DNA of 64,000 nt from Actinomycetaceae bacterium (GTDB taxonomy: Bacteria; Actinomycetota; Actinomycetes; Actinomycetales; Actinomycetaceae). The position numbers and the translations under genes were made by a program. Positions 51,714-63,120 of this stretch are shown piece by piece (position 1 is the first letter of the stretch; the number at the start of each line of letters is the position of its first letter). Under the pieces are notes generated by a model that saw only the letters and a list, made by a program, of their open reading frames with translations, did no database searches and was not told where the DNA came from. Where the stretch lies: positions 496,001-560,000 of the forward strand of contig JAQYDG010000004.1 of assembly GCA_028724265.1 (NCBI GenBank). Reading direction: 5' to 3'.

Positions 51714-53663
51714 TCACGCAACCGTCGCAACGATAATGACGAGCGCGATAAAGACGCCGCCAACCATATATCCGGCGTAACTGCGTGTGTAACCGTTCTG
51801 GAACCTCGCCAGAAGCTTACCGAGCAGCCCGGAGCCTTTCGCTACGCCTTCAACTGTGCCATCCACAGCGAACTGATCTGCTGCTGAAACAGCCGTCATC
51901 AGCGTAACGCCTGGTGCTAAGACCAGCGCTTCATTCACTGCATCCTGATAGAGATCGTGACGCGCAGCCACAGTCAACGCGTTACCAGCAGGAACTTCAG
52001 CAAGCACGTCGTGGTTCATGTACATCACCCACGCGATACCCACACCAAGTGCTACCGCCAGCAGCGTCACGATGGTAATCACGATAGGAGGAAGAACTGG
52101 CGTTCCTTCCTCAACCTCACCGATTGCAGGCGCAAGCCATCCGATGAAGCCTGTGTAATACAAGACGCCGCCCAAGAGCAGAGACCCGATGGCCAAGATG
52201 ATCTGCGGCACGTACATCGAGGCGGGAGCTTCGTGTGGATGACGAGCATTCTGACCCGTCGTACTGAAGCGCTCGGAGCCGTGGAAAATCATGAAGAACA
52301 GACGGGACATGTAGAAAGCCGTCAGCCCAGCAACTCCGAGGGTAATCAGGCCGAAAATCCACGGAGCTGCGCCCGTACCGGTAAACGCGGCCTCGATAAT
52401 GCGGTCCTTCGAGAAATACCCTGAGAGGAACGGGAAGCCGATGATGGCCAAATACCCACACAGGAACGTCGCCCATGTAATCGGCATGTACTTGCGTAAA
52501 CCGCCAAAGTGCCTCATATCCACGTCGCCATCCATCGCGTGCATCACGGAACCGGCGCCGAGGAACAGGTTGGCTTTGAAGAACCCGTGCGTCACCAGAT
52601 GGAAGATAGCGAATGCTGCACCGACCGGACCGAGCCCAGCCGCGAGCATCATGTAGCCGATCTGGCTCATCGTTGAAGCAGCCAGCACCTTCTTCATATC
52701 GTCCTTCGCGGAACCAATAATGGCGCCAAATACCACAGTGATCGCACCGACAATCGCAACGAGCAGCTGCGCCGTGGGAGCGGCACCATAAATAGCTCCG
52801 GAGCGAACCATCAAATAGACGCCCGCCGTCACCATTGTTGCTGCGTGAATCAGCGCGGAAACCGGGGTTGGGCCGGCCATGGCGTCACCCAGCCAGGCTT
52901 GCAGAGGGAACTGCGCGGATTTGCCGCAAGCGGCCACCAGCAGGAAAATCCCGATCGCGGTCAACACTCCGGTGCTTGCACCGGCCACAGCCTGGTCAAC
53001 GCCATCGAAGCTGACCGTGCCGAAGTTCGCAAACATCAGCATCATGGCGATCAACATTCCCATATCGCCCACGCGGTTCATCAGGAATGCTTTCTTGCCC
53101 GCTGTTGCGTTGGCCGGAACCTGGTTCCAGAAGGAGATCAGGAGGTATGACGCCAAGCCGACGCCTTCCCATCCAACAAACAGCACAAGATACGAATTGC
53201 CTAGAACGAGCAGAAGCATCGAGGCGACGAAGAAATTCAAGTACGCAAAGAACTTACGACGCTCCGGATCCTCGTGCATGTATCCCACGGAGTAAATGTG
53301 GATCAACGTCCCGACGAATGTGACGAGCAGGAGGAACGTGATCGAGAGCGGATCCACGCGCATAGCAAGATCCACGGTGAATCCAGGCACTGCCACCCAC
53401 CGATAGACCGTGGTATCGAGTACCCGCTGGCTGGCATCCAAACCGAGCATCTGTATCCAGGCTGCAAATACCACAACAAAGGACGCCGCTGACGCAGCAA
53501 TGCCTAACCAATGTCCCCATGAATCGGCGGCTTTGCCTGCAATGAGCAGGATCGCAAAGCTTGCAAGCGGCAATGCGACCGCCAGCCAGATCAGCGAAAG
53601 CGCACCCGTTGCTGTTGCTGGCGACGCACCAGCTGCAGGAAGAAGCAGAGAAACTAAATTCAT
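51714..53663 (-). CDS. nuoL: NADH-quinone oxidoreductase subunit L
   Basis: 649 residues with about sixteen membrane helices and the long C-terminal lateral helix region of NuoL. Core motifs are FVGWEGVGLASYLLISFW (TM5 Glu) and GKSAQFPLQAWLGDAMAGPTPVSALIHAATMVTAG (TM7-8 Lys, His). It is the distal proton pump of complex I. The ATG at 53663 is favoured over a GTG three codons earlier because AGGTG stands at the right distance. Confidence 0.96.
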   Translation of the reverse strand: MNLVSLLLPAAGASPATATGALSLIWLAVALPLASFAILLIAGKAADSWGHWLGIAASAASFVVVFAAWIQMLGLDASQRVLDTTVYRWVAVPGFTVDLAMRVDPLSITFLLLVTFVGTLIHIYSVGYMHEDPERRKFFAYLNFFVASMLLLVLGNSYLVLFVGWEGVGLASYLLISFWNQVPANATAGKKAFLMNRVGDMGMLIAMMLMFANFGTVSFDGVDQAVAGASTGVLTAIGIFLLVAACGKSAQFPLQAWLGDAMAGPTPVSALIHAATMVTAGVYLMVRSGAIYGAAPTAQLLVAIVGAITVVFGAIIGSAKDDMKKVLAASTMSQIGYMMLAAGLGPVGAAFAIFHLVTHGFFKANLFLGAGSVMHAMDGDVDMRHFGGLRKYMPITWATFLCGYLAIIGFPFLSGYFSKDRIIEAAFTGTGAAPWIFGLITLGVAGLTAFYMSRLFFMIFHGSERFSTTGQNARHPHEAPASMYVPQIILAIGSLLLGGVLYYTGFIGWLAPAIGEVEEGTPVLPPIVITIVTLLAVALGVGIAWVMYMNHDVLAEVPAGNALTVAARHDLYQDAVNEALVLAPGVTLMTAVSAADQFAVDGTVEGVAKGSGLLGKLLARFQNGYTRSYAGYMVGGVFIALVIIVATVA

Positions 53664-53681
53664 ATCACACACCTACCCTTC

Positions 53682-53981
53682 CTAATTCTTCAGCTGGTTC
53701 GCGCCGTCAATCGATGCGGACCGATGAGTTCTGAACAGGGAAATCACAATCGCAAGGCCAACCACCACTTCAGCAGCAGCAACCACCATGACGAAGAATG
53801 CGAATACCTGCCCTTCCACGTTGCCCCACATCCTGGAGAACGTGGCGAACACCAGATTGCACGCATTGAGCATGAGCTCGACGCCCAGCAGCTGGATGAT
53901 GGCATTGCGACGCGTCAGAACTGCTGCACCGCCGATTGCGAACAGGAGCAGGCCCAACACTACATAAAACAGGATGTTCAT
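53682..53981 (-). CDS. nuoK: NADH-quinone oxidoreductase subunit K
   Basis: 99 residues, three membrane helices, the standard size. The two membrane glutamates needed for proton transfer are in [14 protein letters not shown] and [17 protein letters not shown]. Its ATG overlaps the stop of nuoJ by one base (TAATG). Confidence 0.96.
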   Translation of the reverse strand: MNILFYVVLGLLLFAIGGAAVLTRRNAIIQLLGVELMLNACNLVFATFSRMWGNVEGQVFAFFVMVVAAAEVVVGLAIVISLFRTHRSASIDGANQLKN

Positions 53982-55045
53982 TATGCCTCCCCCTTATCCC
54001 TATCGTTGTGGGCATTCTTCTCGCCGGCCTTCGTGGTACCACCAGCACCTGTTGAGGCGTTGTTGGTATCAGATGATGTATCTGAGGACTTATTTGCTCC
54101 AGGCAAGCCCTCCGCCTGCGCCGAGTCGAGTGAAGAGAGACGAGATGCCTGCGAAATGGAGCCTGCACTTCGCGCAGATCCCCAGTCTGGCGCGGCCTCG
54201 CCCGGCATACCGCGCAAGCCGGATCGCGCCGGAGCATCGTCCAGCAGGCCAGCAGCACTGCGCGCTGCCGTCACGGGCGAAACCTCAGCCAGCGTCCTGG
54301 CCTGTCCACGAATGCGGAGCGAACGCGGAACTGAATCATCCAGAGGCTCACCGCCAACCGTCAATGCCGGGTTAGCTGCGGAATTCGACTCTGCATACAC
54401 ACCTGTTGCTGGCTGTTGACCGATATGACGTCCGCGCTCGGCGTAGGCCTGCATCTTCGCCTCAGAGAGCTCGAACTGTGAAAGTTTCTTACGCACCCTC
54501 GCCTTGTGGGTCAGCGTCATCGCGCCCAATGCGGCAAGAACCAAAAGCGTGCCGGTCAGTTCCATCGTCAGCAAATGCTCACCGAAAATCGAACGTGCGA
54601 TCGTTTCCGGATTGGACGTGCCGTTAGCAGCTGCAAGACCAAGCGGATACTGGTTGTCCTTCCACACGTGCGTCGTCCGCAGAACGATACCAGCCATGAT
54701 GAGCGCAATACCCACAAAACCGATACCAGCTACCCAGCGCTGACCCTTGATCGTCTCATGCGTGGAATCTGAGGAATCGATGCCGATCATCATCAACACG
54801 AAGAGGAACATCATCAGGATCGCGCCCGTGTACACCGCAACCTGGACAACTCCGAGGAAAGGCGCTTCCAAAGCTGTATAGAGGAACGCGAGTCCGACCA
54901 TTACTGCAATAACGCAGGCGGAGGAATATACCGCACGCCGCGTGATCAGTAGACCATAGATCGCGAGGACAACCATCGCAACGGCTAAGACGAAAAACAT
55001 GATCGCCTCGCCGACACCAATGTGAAGTGCTGCTTGAGCTACCAT
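53981..55045 (-). CDS. nuoJ: NADH-quinone oxidoreductase subunit J with long C-terminal extension
   Basis: 354 residues. The first 190 hold five membrane helices with the NuoJ pattern ([52 protein letters not shown] with the pi-bulge region). The last 160 are hydrophilic and Ala/Ser/Gly-rich, beginning after [16 protein letters not shown], and are absent from short NuoJ proteins. The ATG at 55045 forms TGATG with the nuoI stop, which decides the start against 28 extra upstream codons. Confidence 0.93.
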   Translation of the reverse strand: MVAQAALHIGVGEAIMFFVLAVAMVVLAIYGLLITRRAVYSSACVIAVMVGLAFLYTALEAPFLGVVQVAVYTGAILMMFLFVLMMIGIDSSDSTHETIKGQRWVAGIGFVGIALIMAGIVLRTTHVWKDNQYPLGLAAANGTSNPETIARSIFGEHLLTMELTGTLLVLAALGAMTLTHKARVRKKLSQFELSEAKMQAYAERGRHIGQQPATGVYAESNSAANPALTVGGEPLDDSVPRSLRIRGQARTLAEVSPVTAARSAAGLLDDAPARSGLRGMPGEAAPDWGSARSAGSISQASRLSSLDSAQAEGLPGANKSSDTSSDTNNASTGAGGTTKAGEKNAHNDRDKGEA

Positions 55046-55791
55046 CAGCGATTCGCCTCCCCTGCCGCAACGGGAGCAACCTTGACGGATGCCAGCGTGG
55101 GATCGTCCGGGCGATGCTCTTTGACCCACTCAACCTGCGCTTGGGTCGGCCCAGTGACCTTCCCTGCGTAATAGTCGTAATCCGTCGTGCCGGCAACCAT
55201 CGGATGCGGTGCAGCGAGCATTCCATCCTCAAGCGGCGCCAACAGCTGATCCTTCTCGTAGATGAGCTCTTCGCGCGTCGTGGCAGCAAGTTCATATGTA
55301 TGAGTCATCGTCAGAGCACGCGTAGGACATGCCTGAATGCAGTAGCCGCAGAAGATGCACCGCAGATAGTTGATCTCGTACACCTTGCCGAAGCGCTCCC
55401 CGGGCGAGTACTGCGCATCAGGGGTATTAGGCGCAGCCTGAACCAGAATCGCGTCAGCCGGGCAACTCCACGCACACAGTTCGCAGCCAATACACTTTTC
55501 CAGTCCATCCGGATAGTGATTCAGCTGATGCCGACCGTGATATCGCGGTTCAGGTTCAACACGTTCTTCTGGGTATTGTTCCGTCACTGGTTCGCGGAAC
55601 ATCGATGTGAACGTCACGCCGAAACCCGCAACTGGAGCGAAGAACTGCCCCACCGGCCCTTTCTGCTTCGGACCCCACAGGTTTGGATCAGGGGAGGTAA
55701 ATGCCGGTTCTTCCCTCCGCTGTTCGCTGGCGGAACCGTCCATGTTCTGATCGTTACTTTGATCGTTCACGCTTGCCTCGTTTTCACTCAT
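55045..55791 (-). CDS. nuoI: NADH-quinone oxidoreductase subunit I
   Basis: 248 residues with two 4Fe-4S ferredoxin motifs, [12 protein letters not shown] and [12 protein letters not shown], housing clusters N6a and N6b in the electron wire towards quinone. An Asn/Glu-rich N-terminal 40 residues and a C-terminal tail of about 70 flank the core, typical in actinobacteria. AGGAGG stands six bases before the ATG at 55791, which overlaps the nuoH end by eight bases. The open frame extends further but only through nuoH. Confidence 0.96.
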   Translation of the reverse strand: MSENEASVNDQSNDQNMDGSASEQRREEPAFTSPDPNLWGPKQKGPVGQFFAPVAGFGVTFTSMFREPVTEQYPEERVEPEPRYHGRHQLNHYPDGLEKCIGCELCAWSCPADAILVQAAPNTPDAQYSPGERFGKVYEINYLRCIFCGYCIQACPTRALTMTHTYELAATTREELIYEKDQLLAPLEDGMLAAPHPMVAGTTDYDYYAGKVTGPTQAQVEWVKEHRPDDPTLASVKVAPVAAGEANR

Positions 55792-57127
55792 GAGCAACCT
55801 CCTGCGTGGTGACGTTGACTGGCTTCGTACGCTGTGCCCTCGGTGAAGGCGGAAGCTGCTGACCAGGGAGAGGGGGCACAGGGAACCCGCCCGCGAAGGC
55901 GTCAAACTCCTCGCTAGGCGCGATAAACCCGCCGGAAGAAGCCGACGGCTCGCCTTGCCGATCCTCTTTACCTGCAAAGATCCAAATGAGCACCACAAGG
56001 ACGATGAACACAGCCACAATGCCGATCATCATCTGCGTACGCGAAATCGTAGCGAACGCCGCCACACCCTGAATAGCGATGACGCAGAACAACCACAGGA
56101 GCGCAGCAGGAATCAAAATCTTCCAGCCCAGCTTCATGAAGTGGTCGTAACGCATACGCAGCAGTGTTGCGCGCACCCAAATCATAATGAACATGAAGAA
56201 CCACGTCTTGAGGAAGAACCAGAGCATTGGCATCCAGCCAACATTCGGATCGCCACCCCAAATCTTGTAGATACTCGTCATGATCGGGCCTGCCTGCCAT
56301 CCGCCGAGGAAGCACGTTGCGGCGATCATAGAGACGTTCAACATGTTGATGTATTCCGAAAGATAGTACCAGCCGAATTTCATCGACGAATACTCTGTGT
56401 GATGGCCAGCAACGAGCTCGCCTTCCGCCTCCGGGAGGTCAAACGGCAAACGGTTGGTTTCGCCGAACATCGCAACCAGATAGATACAGAAGGCCGGGAA
56501 CAATGTAATGACATTCCACAGCGGCTGTTGAGCAGCAACGATGCCTGACGTGGACATCGAGCCGGCCGAAATGAACACGCTCACAAGGGACAATCCCAGG
56601 GCGAGCTCATAGGAAATCATCTGCGTCGCACTGCGGACTGATCCGTAGAGGGGAAGCGTGGAGTGGGCAGCCCAGCCGCCAAACACCAGGCCATATTCAC
56701 CCAGCGACGCAACCGCGAGAACGAACAGAACAGCTACCGGCGAATCCGTCAGCTGCAGCGGGGTCATATGGTGGAACATCGACACGCTCGGTCCCATCGG
56801 TAGCACCGCCATAATGGTGAACGCACAGGTAGCGGCAATCACTGGTGCGAGGAAGTACATGACCTTCTCGGCTCCAGCCAGCCACATATCCTCTTTGATC
56901 AGCAGCTTGGTGGCGTCTGCGAAGGCCTGGAAGAATCCCCACGGACCCACGCGGTTCGGGCCGCGGCGCGTCTGCATACGGCCAAGGCCTCTGCGTTCAA
57001 CCCACAACGCCAAGATGACGGACAGGATCAGGTACACAATGATGAATACGGCTTTGAGAACCCATATCCACCAGGTGTCCTGCGAAAAGTCCGCCACTGT
57101 ACTTTCAGCGAAAAGTGTCGTGCTCAC
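55784..57127 (-). CDS. nuoH: NADH-quinone oxidoreductase subunit H
   Basis: 447 residues, eight or nine membrane helices. Quinone-site features are [40 protein letters not shown] near the start and [25 protein letters not shown] in the middle. It connects the quinone chamber to the proton channels. A C-terminal extension rich in Pro/Ser (about 400-447) is typical of actinobacteria. GTG at 57127 overlaps the nuoG stop (GTGA) and follows GGAGG. Confidence 0.96.
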   Translation of the reverse strand: MSTTLFAESTVADFSQDTWWIWVLKAVFIIVYLILSVILALWVERRGLGRMQTRRGPNRVGPWGFFQAFADATKLLIKEDMWLAGAEKVMYFLAPVIAATCAFTIMAVLPMGPSVSMFHHMTPLQLTDSPVAVLFVLAVASLGEYGLVFGGWAAHSTLPLYGSVRSATQMISYELALGLSLVSVFISAGSMSTSGIVAAQQPLWNVITLFPAFCIYLVAMFGETNRLPFDLPEAEGELVAGHHTEYSSMKFGWYYLSEYINMLNVSMIAATCFLGGWQAGPIMTSIYKIWGGDPNVGWMPMLWFFLKTWFFMFIMIWVRATLLRMRYDHFMKLGWKILIPAALLWLFCVIAIQGVAAFATISRTQMMIGIVAVFIVLVVLIWIFAGKEDRQGEPSASSGGFIAPSEEFDAFAGGFPVPPLPGQQLPPSPRAQRTKPVNVTTQEVAHE

Positions 57128-59700
57128 TGTGCAACCTCCACATCTGCGGCACGCATCTGAACGATTGCACCTGGCCGTACACCCAAAGTGGCGATCTGCG
57201 ACCCGCGTGAATTCTGCGGAATCCACACCACGCCGTCAGCCATATCGCGCGTCAGGGCAGGTACAGTGACGCTACCGGATGCCGTCGAAATCGTCACAGC
57301 ATCGGTGATCCCGGCTGCCTGAGCAGTTGCGGGGGAAAGGTAGGCAACCGCAGCTTTCGCCGTCGCTGCCAGGTGAGGCTCAAAATCTTGGAGCAAGCCA
57401 AGCCCAAGCATCTCATTCCACGATGCCAGCAGGGCGTGCCCAGCTTGAATCGTGGTGGTCTGAACAGAGGAAGCAGGAACTGCCGGTGCCTCCGGCTTTG
57501 CTCCATCCCACGGATCGAACTCAGAAATCTCGTTGACGGCATCCGCCAACGTTGCCAAACCGAGATCGTGATTCATCGCGTTCGCCAAGTCATTCAAAGC
57601 AATGCGGTCAGGCAGTTGAACTGATGTGATGGCCTGGCCAAACGGCCGCATACGGCCTTCCCAGTTGACGAATGTTCCGCCCTTTTCCACTGGTGGTGCA
57701 ACGGGGAACACGACATCGGCGTACTCTGCAACAGCTGAACGACGAACTTCGAAGCTCACGAGGAAACTCGCTGCATCCAGGGCCTGTGCAGCCTGGGCAG
57801 GTAGATCGCGCAGATCCACACCGGCAACCACCAAGCCAGCCAGATCTCCGGAAGCAACCGCACGCAGCATGTGCTCGGTGGAACGACCCTCAGTGGACGG
57901 GATCGAATCCACGCCCCACACAGCAGCGGTGTCCGCACGTGCACCCGCGTCAGCGACGGGACGGCCAGCCGGCAGCATCGTTCCTAGTGCACCAGCCTCA
58001 ATAGCCGCACGGTCGCCTGCACGCCTGGGCACCCATGCCACACGGGCACCAGTACGATCAGCCAAACGCAAAACCGCGCTCAACACACCGGAAAGCTCGC
58101 CTGCGCGCTCGCCCACCAAGATGATGCCCGATTCCTTCAGGGAGTCAAAGGCGGGATCGCCCTCATGCAGGGAATCCAGCACGTCAGCCTCTGCCCCAGG
58201 CGCCGCCTTCAGCAAGGCTGCATTCATCTTCGTGGTACCGCGGCTCGCATATGGCGCCACGACGGTGACCTTGAGGCCCTTCTTCCGTGCGCCCTTGCGC
58301 AAACGCAAGAAGAGCGTACCGCATTCATCCTCGGGCTCGAGCGCAACGATCAGTGCGGATCCAGCATTTTCTACATCCGTATATGTGACGCCCAGGCCGG
58401 TTCCGGCAACCGTTGAGGCAAGGAAAGCGTTCTCCTCGTCCGTCACGGGACGCGTGCGGAAGTCAATATCGTTGGTTCCCAACACGACGCGTGCAAACTT
58501 CGAGTATGCGTACGCATCCTCAAGAGGCAAACGCCCACCAGTCAACACGCCAACGCCCTTTGCGTCTTTGGCGGCCTGCAGACCCTTCGCCGCAACATCC
58601 AGCGCTTCAGGCCAGGATGCTGGCTGCAGCGTACCGGACGCATCGCGCACCAGAGGCGTCGTCAAGCGATCAGAACCGTGAGCCCAATGGAAAGCAAAAC
58701 GATCCTTATCAGTAATCCACTCCTCGTTCACCTCGGCATCTTCGCCGGCAAGGCGACGCTGAACTTCAGCACGGCGATAGTCCACACGGATCGCAGCGCC
58801 AGACGCATCGTGCTCTGTGACACCAGGAACGGAAACGAGATCGAACGGACGGGAACGGAACCGATAATCCATACTGGTCAGGGCTCCGACCGGGCAAATC
58901 TGAATAATATTGCCACTGAAGTAGGACGTGAACGGCTTGCCCTCCACTGTCTGTTCATCAGCAGGTAACGAACCACTGTTGCGCTCCTCAACGGCTGCCG
59001 TGCCATAAGGACCTGCTAGCTGCGGGTTCAGATAGACGCTGGGTTCGCTGCCGTCCGCATTGGAGAAATGAAGCACATCGCCATCGAAATTACCGATTTG
59101 GGAGCCGTTCACACCGTGGACAGTCAGCCCTGGCTGGCCGCCACCGCGTCCCTGCAGTTGAATGAAATCGTCACCAGCAATCTGATCGGCAAAGCGCGTG
59201 CAGCGCTGGCACAGAATGCAGCGATCACGATCCAGCAAGATATTGTCCGTCAGCTCCAATGGCTTCGGGTACGTGCGCTTCGGCCCGTCATACACGGACT
59301 GTGCGCGGCCTTCCGTCATCGCCTGATTCTGCAGTGGGCACTCGCCGCCCTTATCGCAAATAGGGCAGTCTAGCGGATGGTTCACCAGGAGGAAGTCGAT
59401 CATGCCTTCCTGTGCCTTGCGAGCCATTTCAGACGTTGCCTGCGAATACACCACCATGCCGGGAGTCACATCCTCCGCGCACGATGGCATCGGTTTCGGA
59501 GCCTTAGCCAGCTTGCCGTCACGGCCTGGGCGCCACACCTCCACCAAGCACTGCCGACAAGCAGCAACAGGATCCAGGAGCGGGTGGTCGCAGAAACGAG
59601 GCACACGCACGCCCACCATTTCCGCAGCCCGAATGATCTTCGTGCCCTGCGGAACTGTAATTTCCTTACCGTCAATCGTGACGGTTACACCATCTGCCAT
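57124..59700 (-). CDS. nuoG: NADH-quinone oxidoreductase subunit G
   Basis: 858 residues, the largest peripheral-arm subunit. Iron-sulfur sites: 2Fe-2S in CDHPLLDPVAACRQCLVEV, the His-Cys3 cluster in HPLDCPICDKGGECPLQNQ, and a 4Fe-4S in DRDRCILCQRCTRF; a further Cys set near FSGNIIQICPVGAL. The molybdopterin-oxidoreductase-like remainder binds no cofactor in this family. ATG at 59700 makes TAATG with the nuoF stop. Confidence 0.96.
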   Translation of the reverse strand: MADGVTVTIDGKEITVPQGTKIIRAAEMVGVRVPRFCDHPLLDPVAACRQCLVEVWRPGRDGKLAKAPKPMPSCAEDVTPGMVVYSQATSEMARKAQEGMIDFLLVNHPLDCPICDKGGECPLQNQAMTEGRAQSVYDGPKRTYPKPLELTDNILLDRDRCILCQRCTRFADQIAGDDFIQLQGRGGGQPGLTVHGVNGSQIGNFDGDVLHFSNADGSEPSVYLNPQLAGPYGTAAVEERNSGSLPADEQTVEGKPFTSYFSGNIIQICPVGALTSMDYRFRSRPFDLVSVPGVTEHDASGAAIRVDYRRAEVQRRLAGEDAEVNEEWITDKDRFAFHWAHGSDRLTTPLVRDASGTLQPASWPEALDVAAKGLQAAKDAKGVGVLTGGRLPLEDAYAYSKFARVVLGTNDIDFRTRPVTDEENAFLASTVAGTGLGVTYTDVENAGSALIVALEPEDECGTLFLRLRKGARKKGLKVTVVAPYASRGTTKMNAALLKAAPGAEADVLDSLHEGDPAFDSLKESGIILVGERAGELSGVLSAVLRLADRTGARVAWVPRRAGDRAAIEAGALGTMLPAGRPVADAGARADTAAVWGVDSIPSTEGRSTEHMLRAVASGDLAGLVVAGVDLRDLPAQAAQALDAASFLVSFEVRRSAVAEYADVVFPVAPPVEKGGTFVNWEGRMRPFGQAITSVQLPDRIALNDLANAMNHDLGLATLADAVNEISEFDPWDGAKPEAPAVPASSVQTTTIQAGHALLASWNEMLGLGLLQDFEPHLAATAKAAVAYLSPATAQAAGITDAVTISTASGSVTVPALTRDMADGVVWIPQNSRGSQIATLGVRPGAIVQMRAADVEVAQ

Positions 59701-61025
59701 TACGCCACCGCCTTGCTCAGCTTCGAAGATGCTTCATACGGGAATGCCTCCCATGCAGGAGTTGTATATCCCAGCTCAAACTCATCACGGAAGAACTTGA
59801 TACCGGTAGCCACAGGCGTTGCAGCAGCATCCCCCAGAGCACAGAACGAGCGCCCTGCAAGATTGCCAGAGATTTCCAAAAGCCGCTCTACATCGCCAGG
59901 ATGCCCCTCGCCGGCTTCAAGCCGATGCATAATCTGACGCATCCAATAGGTGCCCTCACGGCACGGCGTGCATTTGCCGCACGATTCGTGCTGGTAAAAA
60001 TCCACCCAGTTCTTAATGACGCGCACCACCGAGACGGTGTCATCGAACACCATCATGGCGCGTGTAGCGAGCATGGATCCTGCGCCCTTCACAGAGTCAT
60101 AATCCAGCGGAACATCCAGATCGTCTGGGGTGAGCAACGGAGCAGATGAACCACCGATCGCCCAGAACTTCAGCTCGTGCCCTGGACGCACACCACCAGC
60201 CAGTTCGATCAACTCGCGGCCTGTGATTCCAATAGGAGCCTCAAACTGGCCTGGGTTAACCACATGACCAGACACCGAATAGAACACGTGCCCCTTGGCG
60301 GACTCTGTGCCCATCGACGAATACCACTCCGCGCCATTGCGCAAAATACCGGGCAAAGACCCGATCGTTTCGGCGTTGTTGATGACGGTTGGCCTGGCGT
60401 AGAGACCCTCAGCGGCTGGGAACGGAGGCTTCAGGCGCGGTTGGCCGCGGCGGCCTTCCAAAGAGTCCAGCAGAGCCGTTTCCTCGCCGCAAATATAGGC
60501 GCCCGCACCCGCGTGGATGGTGATGTTCAAATCGTAGTCGTGGTTCGGACCCGCATTCGGTCCAACCAGGCCTGCAGCTTTCGCCTCACGTACTGCGGCG
60601 AGCAAACGGCGATACACGTGCACTGCCTCACCACGGAGATAGAGGAAAGCATGGTGTCCGCCTACCGCCAGCAGGCAGATCGCCATCCCCTCGATGACGG
60701 CATGCGGATTAGCCATTAAGCTCGGCATATCCTTGCACGTCCCAGGTTCGGATTCGTCAGCATTCACCACGAGGTAGCGCGGTCCGCCGTCTGCTGGCGG
60801 GAGGAAGCTCCACTTGAGGCCAGTTGGGAAGCCTGCGCCGCCGCGGCCGAGCAGCCCCGCATCCTTCACCACCTGGATGATGTCGTTACCGTCCATCGTC
60901 CACGCGTTGGCGAGCCCCTCGTAACCACCGTTTGCGCGGTATGTTTCGAGCGTCCACGACTTGTCTTTATCCCAAATATCCGAAATCACCGGCGAGAGTG
61001 TGCCGGGTTCAGAAAACGTCGTCAT
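59700..61025 (-). CDS. nuoF: NADH-quinone oxidoreductase subunit F
   Basis: 441 residues: FMN/NADH-binding loop GLLGRGGAGFPTGLKW, the NADH-site YICGEETALLDSLEGRRGQPR and cluster N3 in ESCGKCTPCREGT with a further Cys in RSFCALGD. It accepts electrons from NADH. ATG at 61025 is preceded by GAAGGAGG and overlaps the nuoE stop (TGATG). Confidence 0.97.
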   Translation of the reverse strand: MTTFSEPGTLSPVISDIWDKDKSWTLETYRANGGYEGLANAWTMDGNDIIQVVKDAGLLGRGGAGFPTGLKWSFLPPADGGPRYLVVNADESEPGTCKDMPSLMANPHAVIEGMAICLLAVGGHHAFLYLRGEAVHVYRRLLAAVREAKAAGLVGPNAGPNHDYDLNITIHAGAGAYICGEETALLDSLEGRRGQPRLKPPFPAAEGLYARPTVINNAETIGSLPGILRNGAEWYSSMGTESAKGHVFYSVSGHVVNPGQFEAPIGITGRELIELAGGVRPGHELKFWAIGGSSAPLLTPDDLDVPLDYDSVKGAGSMLATRAMMVFDDTVSVVRVIKNWVDFYQHESCGKCTPCREGTYWMRQIMHRLEAGEGHPGDVERLLEISGNLAGRSFCALGDAAATPVATGIKFFRDEFELGYTTPAWEAFPYEASSKLSKAVA

Positions 61026-61702
61026 CAGTTCTCCTCCTTCGGCTGTGGGGCTGTCCAACCGTTGTCTCGTGCAATCTTCAATCCGCGCAATGTGGATTCG
61101 CCAGCACCGACTCCCTCGTCCGCGTGGCCGTCCTCAAAGCCGGCGAGCATTCGCTCATTCTCCTTGAACGTGGGCAACTGATCCGGCCCGCGCGTTGGAG
61201 CCACAGGCTTGCCGTCCCGAAGATCGTCCAAGATTCCGTTGATTGATTCTGGGGTCTGGTTATCGAAAAACTCCCAGTTAATCATCACCACAGGCGCGTA
61301 ATCGCACGCGGCGTTACATTCGATCGCCTCCAGCGAGAACTTGCCATCATCCGTGGTTTCCTCATCGCGAATACCAAGGTGGTCTTCCACCGACCGCATA
61401 ATCTGATCGCCGCCCAGGATGGCGCATACCGCATTGGTGCACACACCGACGTGGTATTCACCCGTTGGATGACGATGGAACTGCGTATAGAACGTCGCAA
61501 CAGCCGAAACCTGTGCACGCGTCAGCCCTAAAATGTCAGCACACAGCGCAATCGAGCGCGGAGAGACGAAACCCTCTTCACTCTGCATCAAATGCAGCAT
61601 CGGGATCAGGGCAGAACGAGCGTCAGGATAGCGCGAAATAATCTCGGCAGAATCCGCACGCAGGCGCGCTTCGACTTCTGGGCTAAAAGGTTTATCTGCC
61701 AT
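61025..61702 (-). CDS. nuoE: NADH-quinone oxidoreductase subunit E
   Basis: 225 residues with the thioredoxin-like 2Fe-2S fold. The four ligands follow the spacing C-x4-C (VCTNAVC) and C-x3-C (IECNAACDYAP) for cluster N1a. The N-terminal helical bundle (SEEGFVSPRSIALCADILGLT) is typical. Overlaps nuoD stop by TGATG. Confidence 0.96.
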   Translation of the reverse strand: MADKPFSPEVEARLRADSAEIISRYPDARSALIPMLHLMQSEEGFVSPRSIALCADILGLTRAQVSAVATFYTQFHRHPTGEYHVGVCTNAVCAILGGDQIMRSVEDHLGIRDEETTDDGKFSLEAIECNAACDYAPVVMINWEFFDNQTPESINGILDDLRDGKPVAPTRGPDQLPTFKENERMLAGFEDGHADEGVGAGESTLRGLKIARDNGWTAPQPKEEN

Positions 61703-63120
61703 CAGCGGTCAACACCTCCCATAACTGGATCAATCGATGCAAGGGACACGATGGCATCAGCTAACAGACCGCCCTCGGCCATCATGGAGAGTGCCTGCAG
61801 GTTGTGGAAGCCGGGATCGTTCACATGGACGCGGTAAGGCCGGGTGCCTCCATCGGACACAGCCAAGCAGCCCCACACACCACGTGCGTGCTCCACCTGG
61901 GTGTACGCCTGGCCGGCAGGAACACGGAATCCCTCTGTGACGAGTTTGAAGTGATGAATCAGCGATTCCATCGATTCAGTCATGATTTCCTTGACGTGCG
62001 CAGGCGCAGTGCCTTGCCCATCAGTGGAAATCGAGAGCTGAGCAGGCCACGCAATATGCTTGTCATCCACCATCACGGGTTCACCCTGAGAAGCATCCAG
62101 GCGATCCAGCACCTGGTAAATGATGCGCAGGCTCTGGAAGCACTCGTCAAAACGAACAATCACACGGTGATACGCATCCGACTTCGTATACGTCGGCACA
62201 TCGAACTCATAATTCTCGTATCCGCAATACGGCTGATATTTGCGCAAGTCGAACGGCAGACCCGCTGCGCGAATATTCGGCCCGGTGTGGCCGATCGCCA
62301 TCAGTGCAGACAGTGAAAGGGTACCCACGTCCGTGAAACGTGCCTTGAACACCGGATTCTGCGCAAGTAGGTCCATCATCTCGTTCAGGCCGCGACGAAT
62401 CTTCGGTAGCTTACCGCGAATGTACTCCGTCGCATCGTCAGGTATATCCTCCAGCACGCCGCCAGGACGAATGAATTCATTGTTCATACGCAGGCCAGTA
62501 ATGTGCTCGAAGATGCGCAAAATCTCCTCGCGCTCGCGGAACGAGAGCGTCATCAGCGTGGTCGCACCCAAATCGTTGAGGGCAGAACCGATAGCCACCA
62601 GATGTGACGCGATGCGGTTGAGCTCCATCAACAGGACGCGAATCATCTGAGCACGCCGAGGCACCTGATCCTCGATACCCAGCAGCTTTTCCACGGCCAT
62701 GCAGTAGCCGGTCTCCTGGAAGAACGGGCCGAGGTAATCCATGCGGGTCACAAACGCCACGCCCTGCGTCCAGGTGCGGTACTCCATGTTCTTCTCGATG
62801 CCGGTATGCAGGAAGCCTGTGGAACCGCGGCACTCACGCACGTATTCACCATCGAGTTCCAAAAGCATACGGAACACGCCGTGCGTTGACGGGTGAACAG
62901 GCCCGATATTGACGACGATGCGTTCTTCGCCCAGCTGCTGTGCTTCAGCGGAGATATCACTCCAGTCGCCACCCACAGCGTCAAAGGTAGGCAAACCTTC
63001 CAACTCAGCTTCCGTGACGCCAGACGTCGCATGGATATTGCTCGGATTGGCGTCATGCCGTGAATTCGCATAATTTTGCGCATCAGCCGAACGCTGTGCG
63101 CTATCAGTGTTGACGCTCAT
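61702..63120 (-). CDS. nuoD: NADH-quinone oxidoreductase subunit D
   Basis: 472 residues related to NiFe-hydrogenase large subunits without the metal site. Conserved stretches are [38 protein letters not shown] and [26 protein letters not shown]. It forms the quinone pocket with NuoB and NuoH. The first 45 residues are a variable lead. ATG at 63120 joins the nuoC stop (TGATG). Confidence 0.97.
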   Translation of the reverse strand: MSVNTDSAQRSADAQNYANSRHDANPSNIHATSGVTEAELEGLPTFDAVGGDWSDISAEAQQLGEERIVVNIGPVHPSTHGVFRMLLELDGEYVRECRGSTGFLHTGIEKNMEYRTWTQGVAFVTRMDYLGPFFQETGYCMAVEKLLGIEDQVPRRAQMIRVLLMELNRIASHLVAIGSALNDLGATTLMTLSFREREEILRIFEHITGLRMNNEFIRPGGVLEDIPDDATEYIRGKLPKIRRGLNEMMDLLAQNPVFKARFTDVGTLSLSALMAIGHTGPNIRAAGLPFDLRKYQPYCGYENYEFDVPTYTKSDAYHRVIVRFDECFQSLRIIYQVLDRLDASQGEPVMVDDKHIAWPAQLSISTDGQGTAPAHVKEIMTESMESLIHHFKLVTEGFRVPAGQAYTQVEHARGVWGCLAVSDGGTRPYRVHVNDPGFHNLQALSMMAEGGLLADAIVSLASIDPVMGGVDR

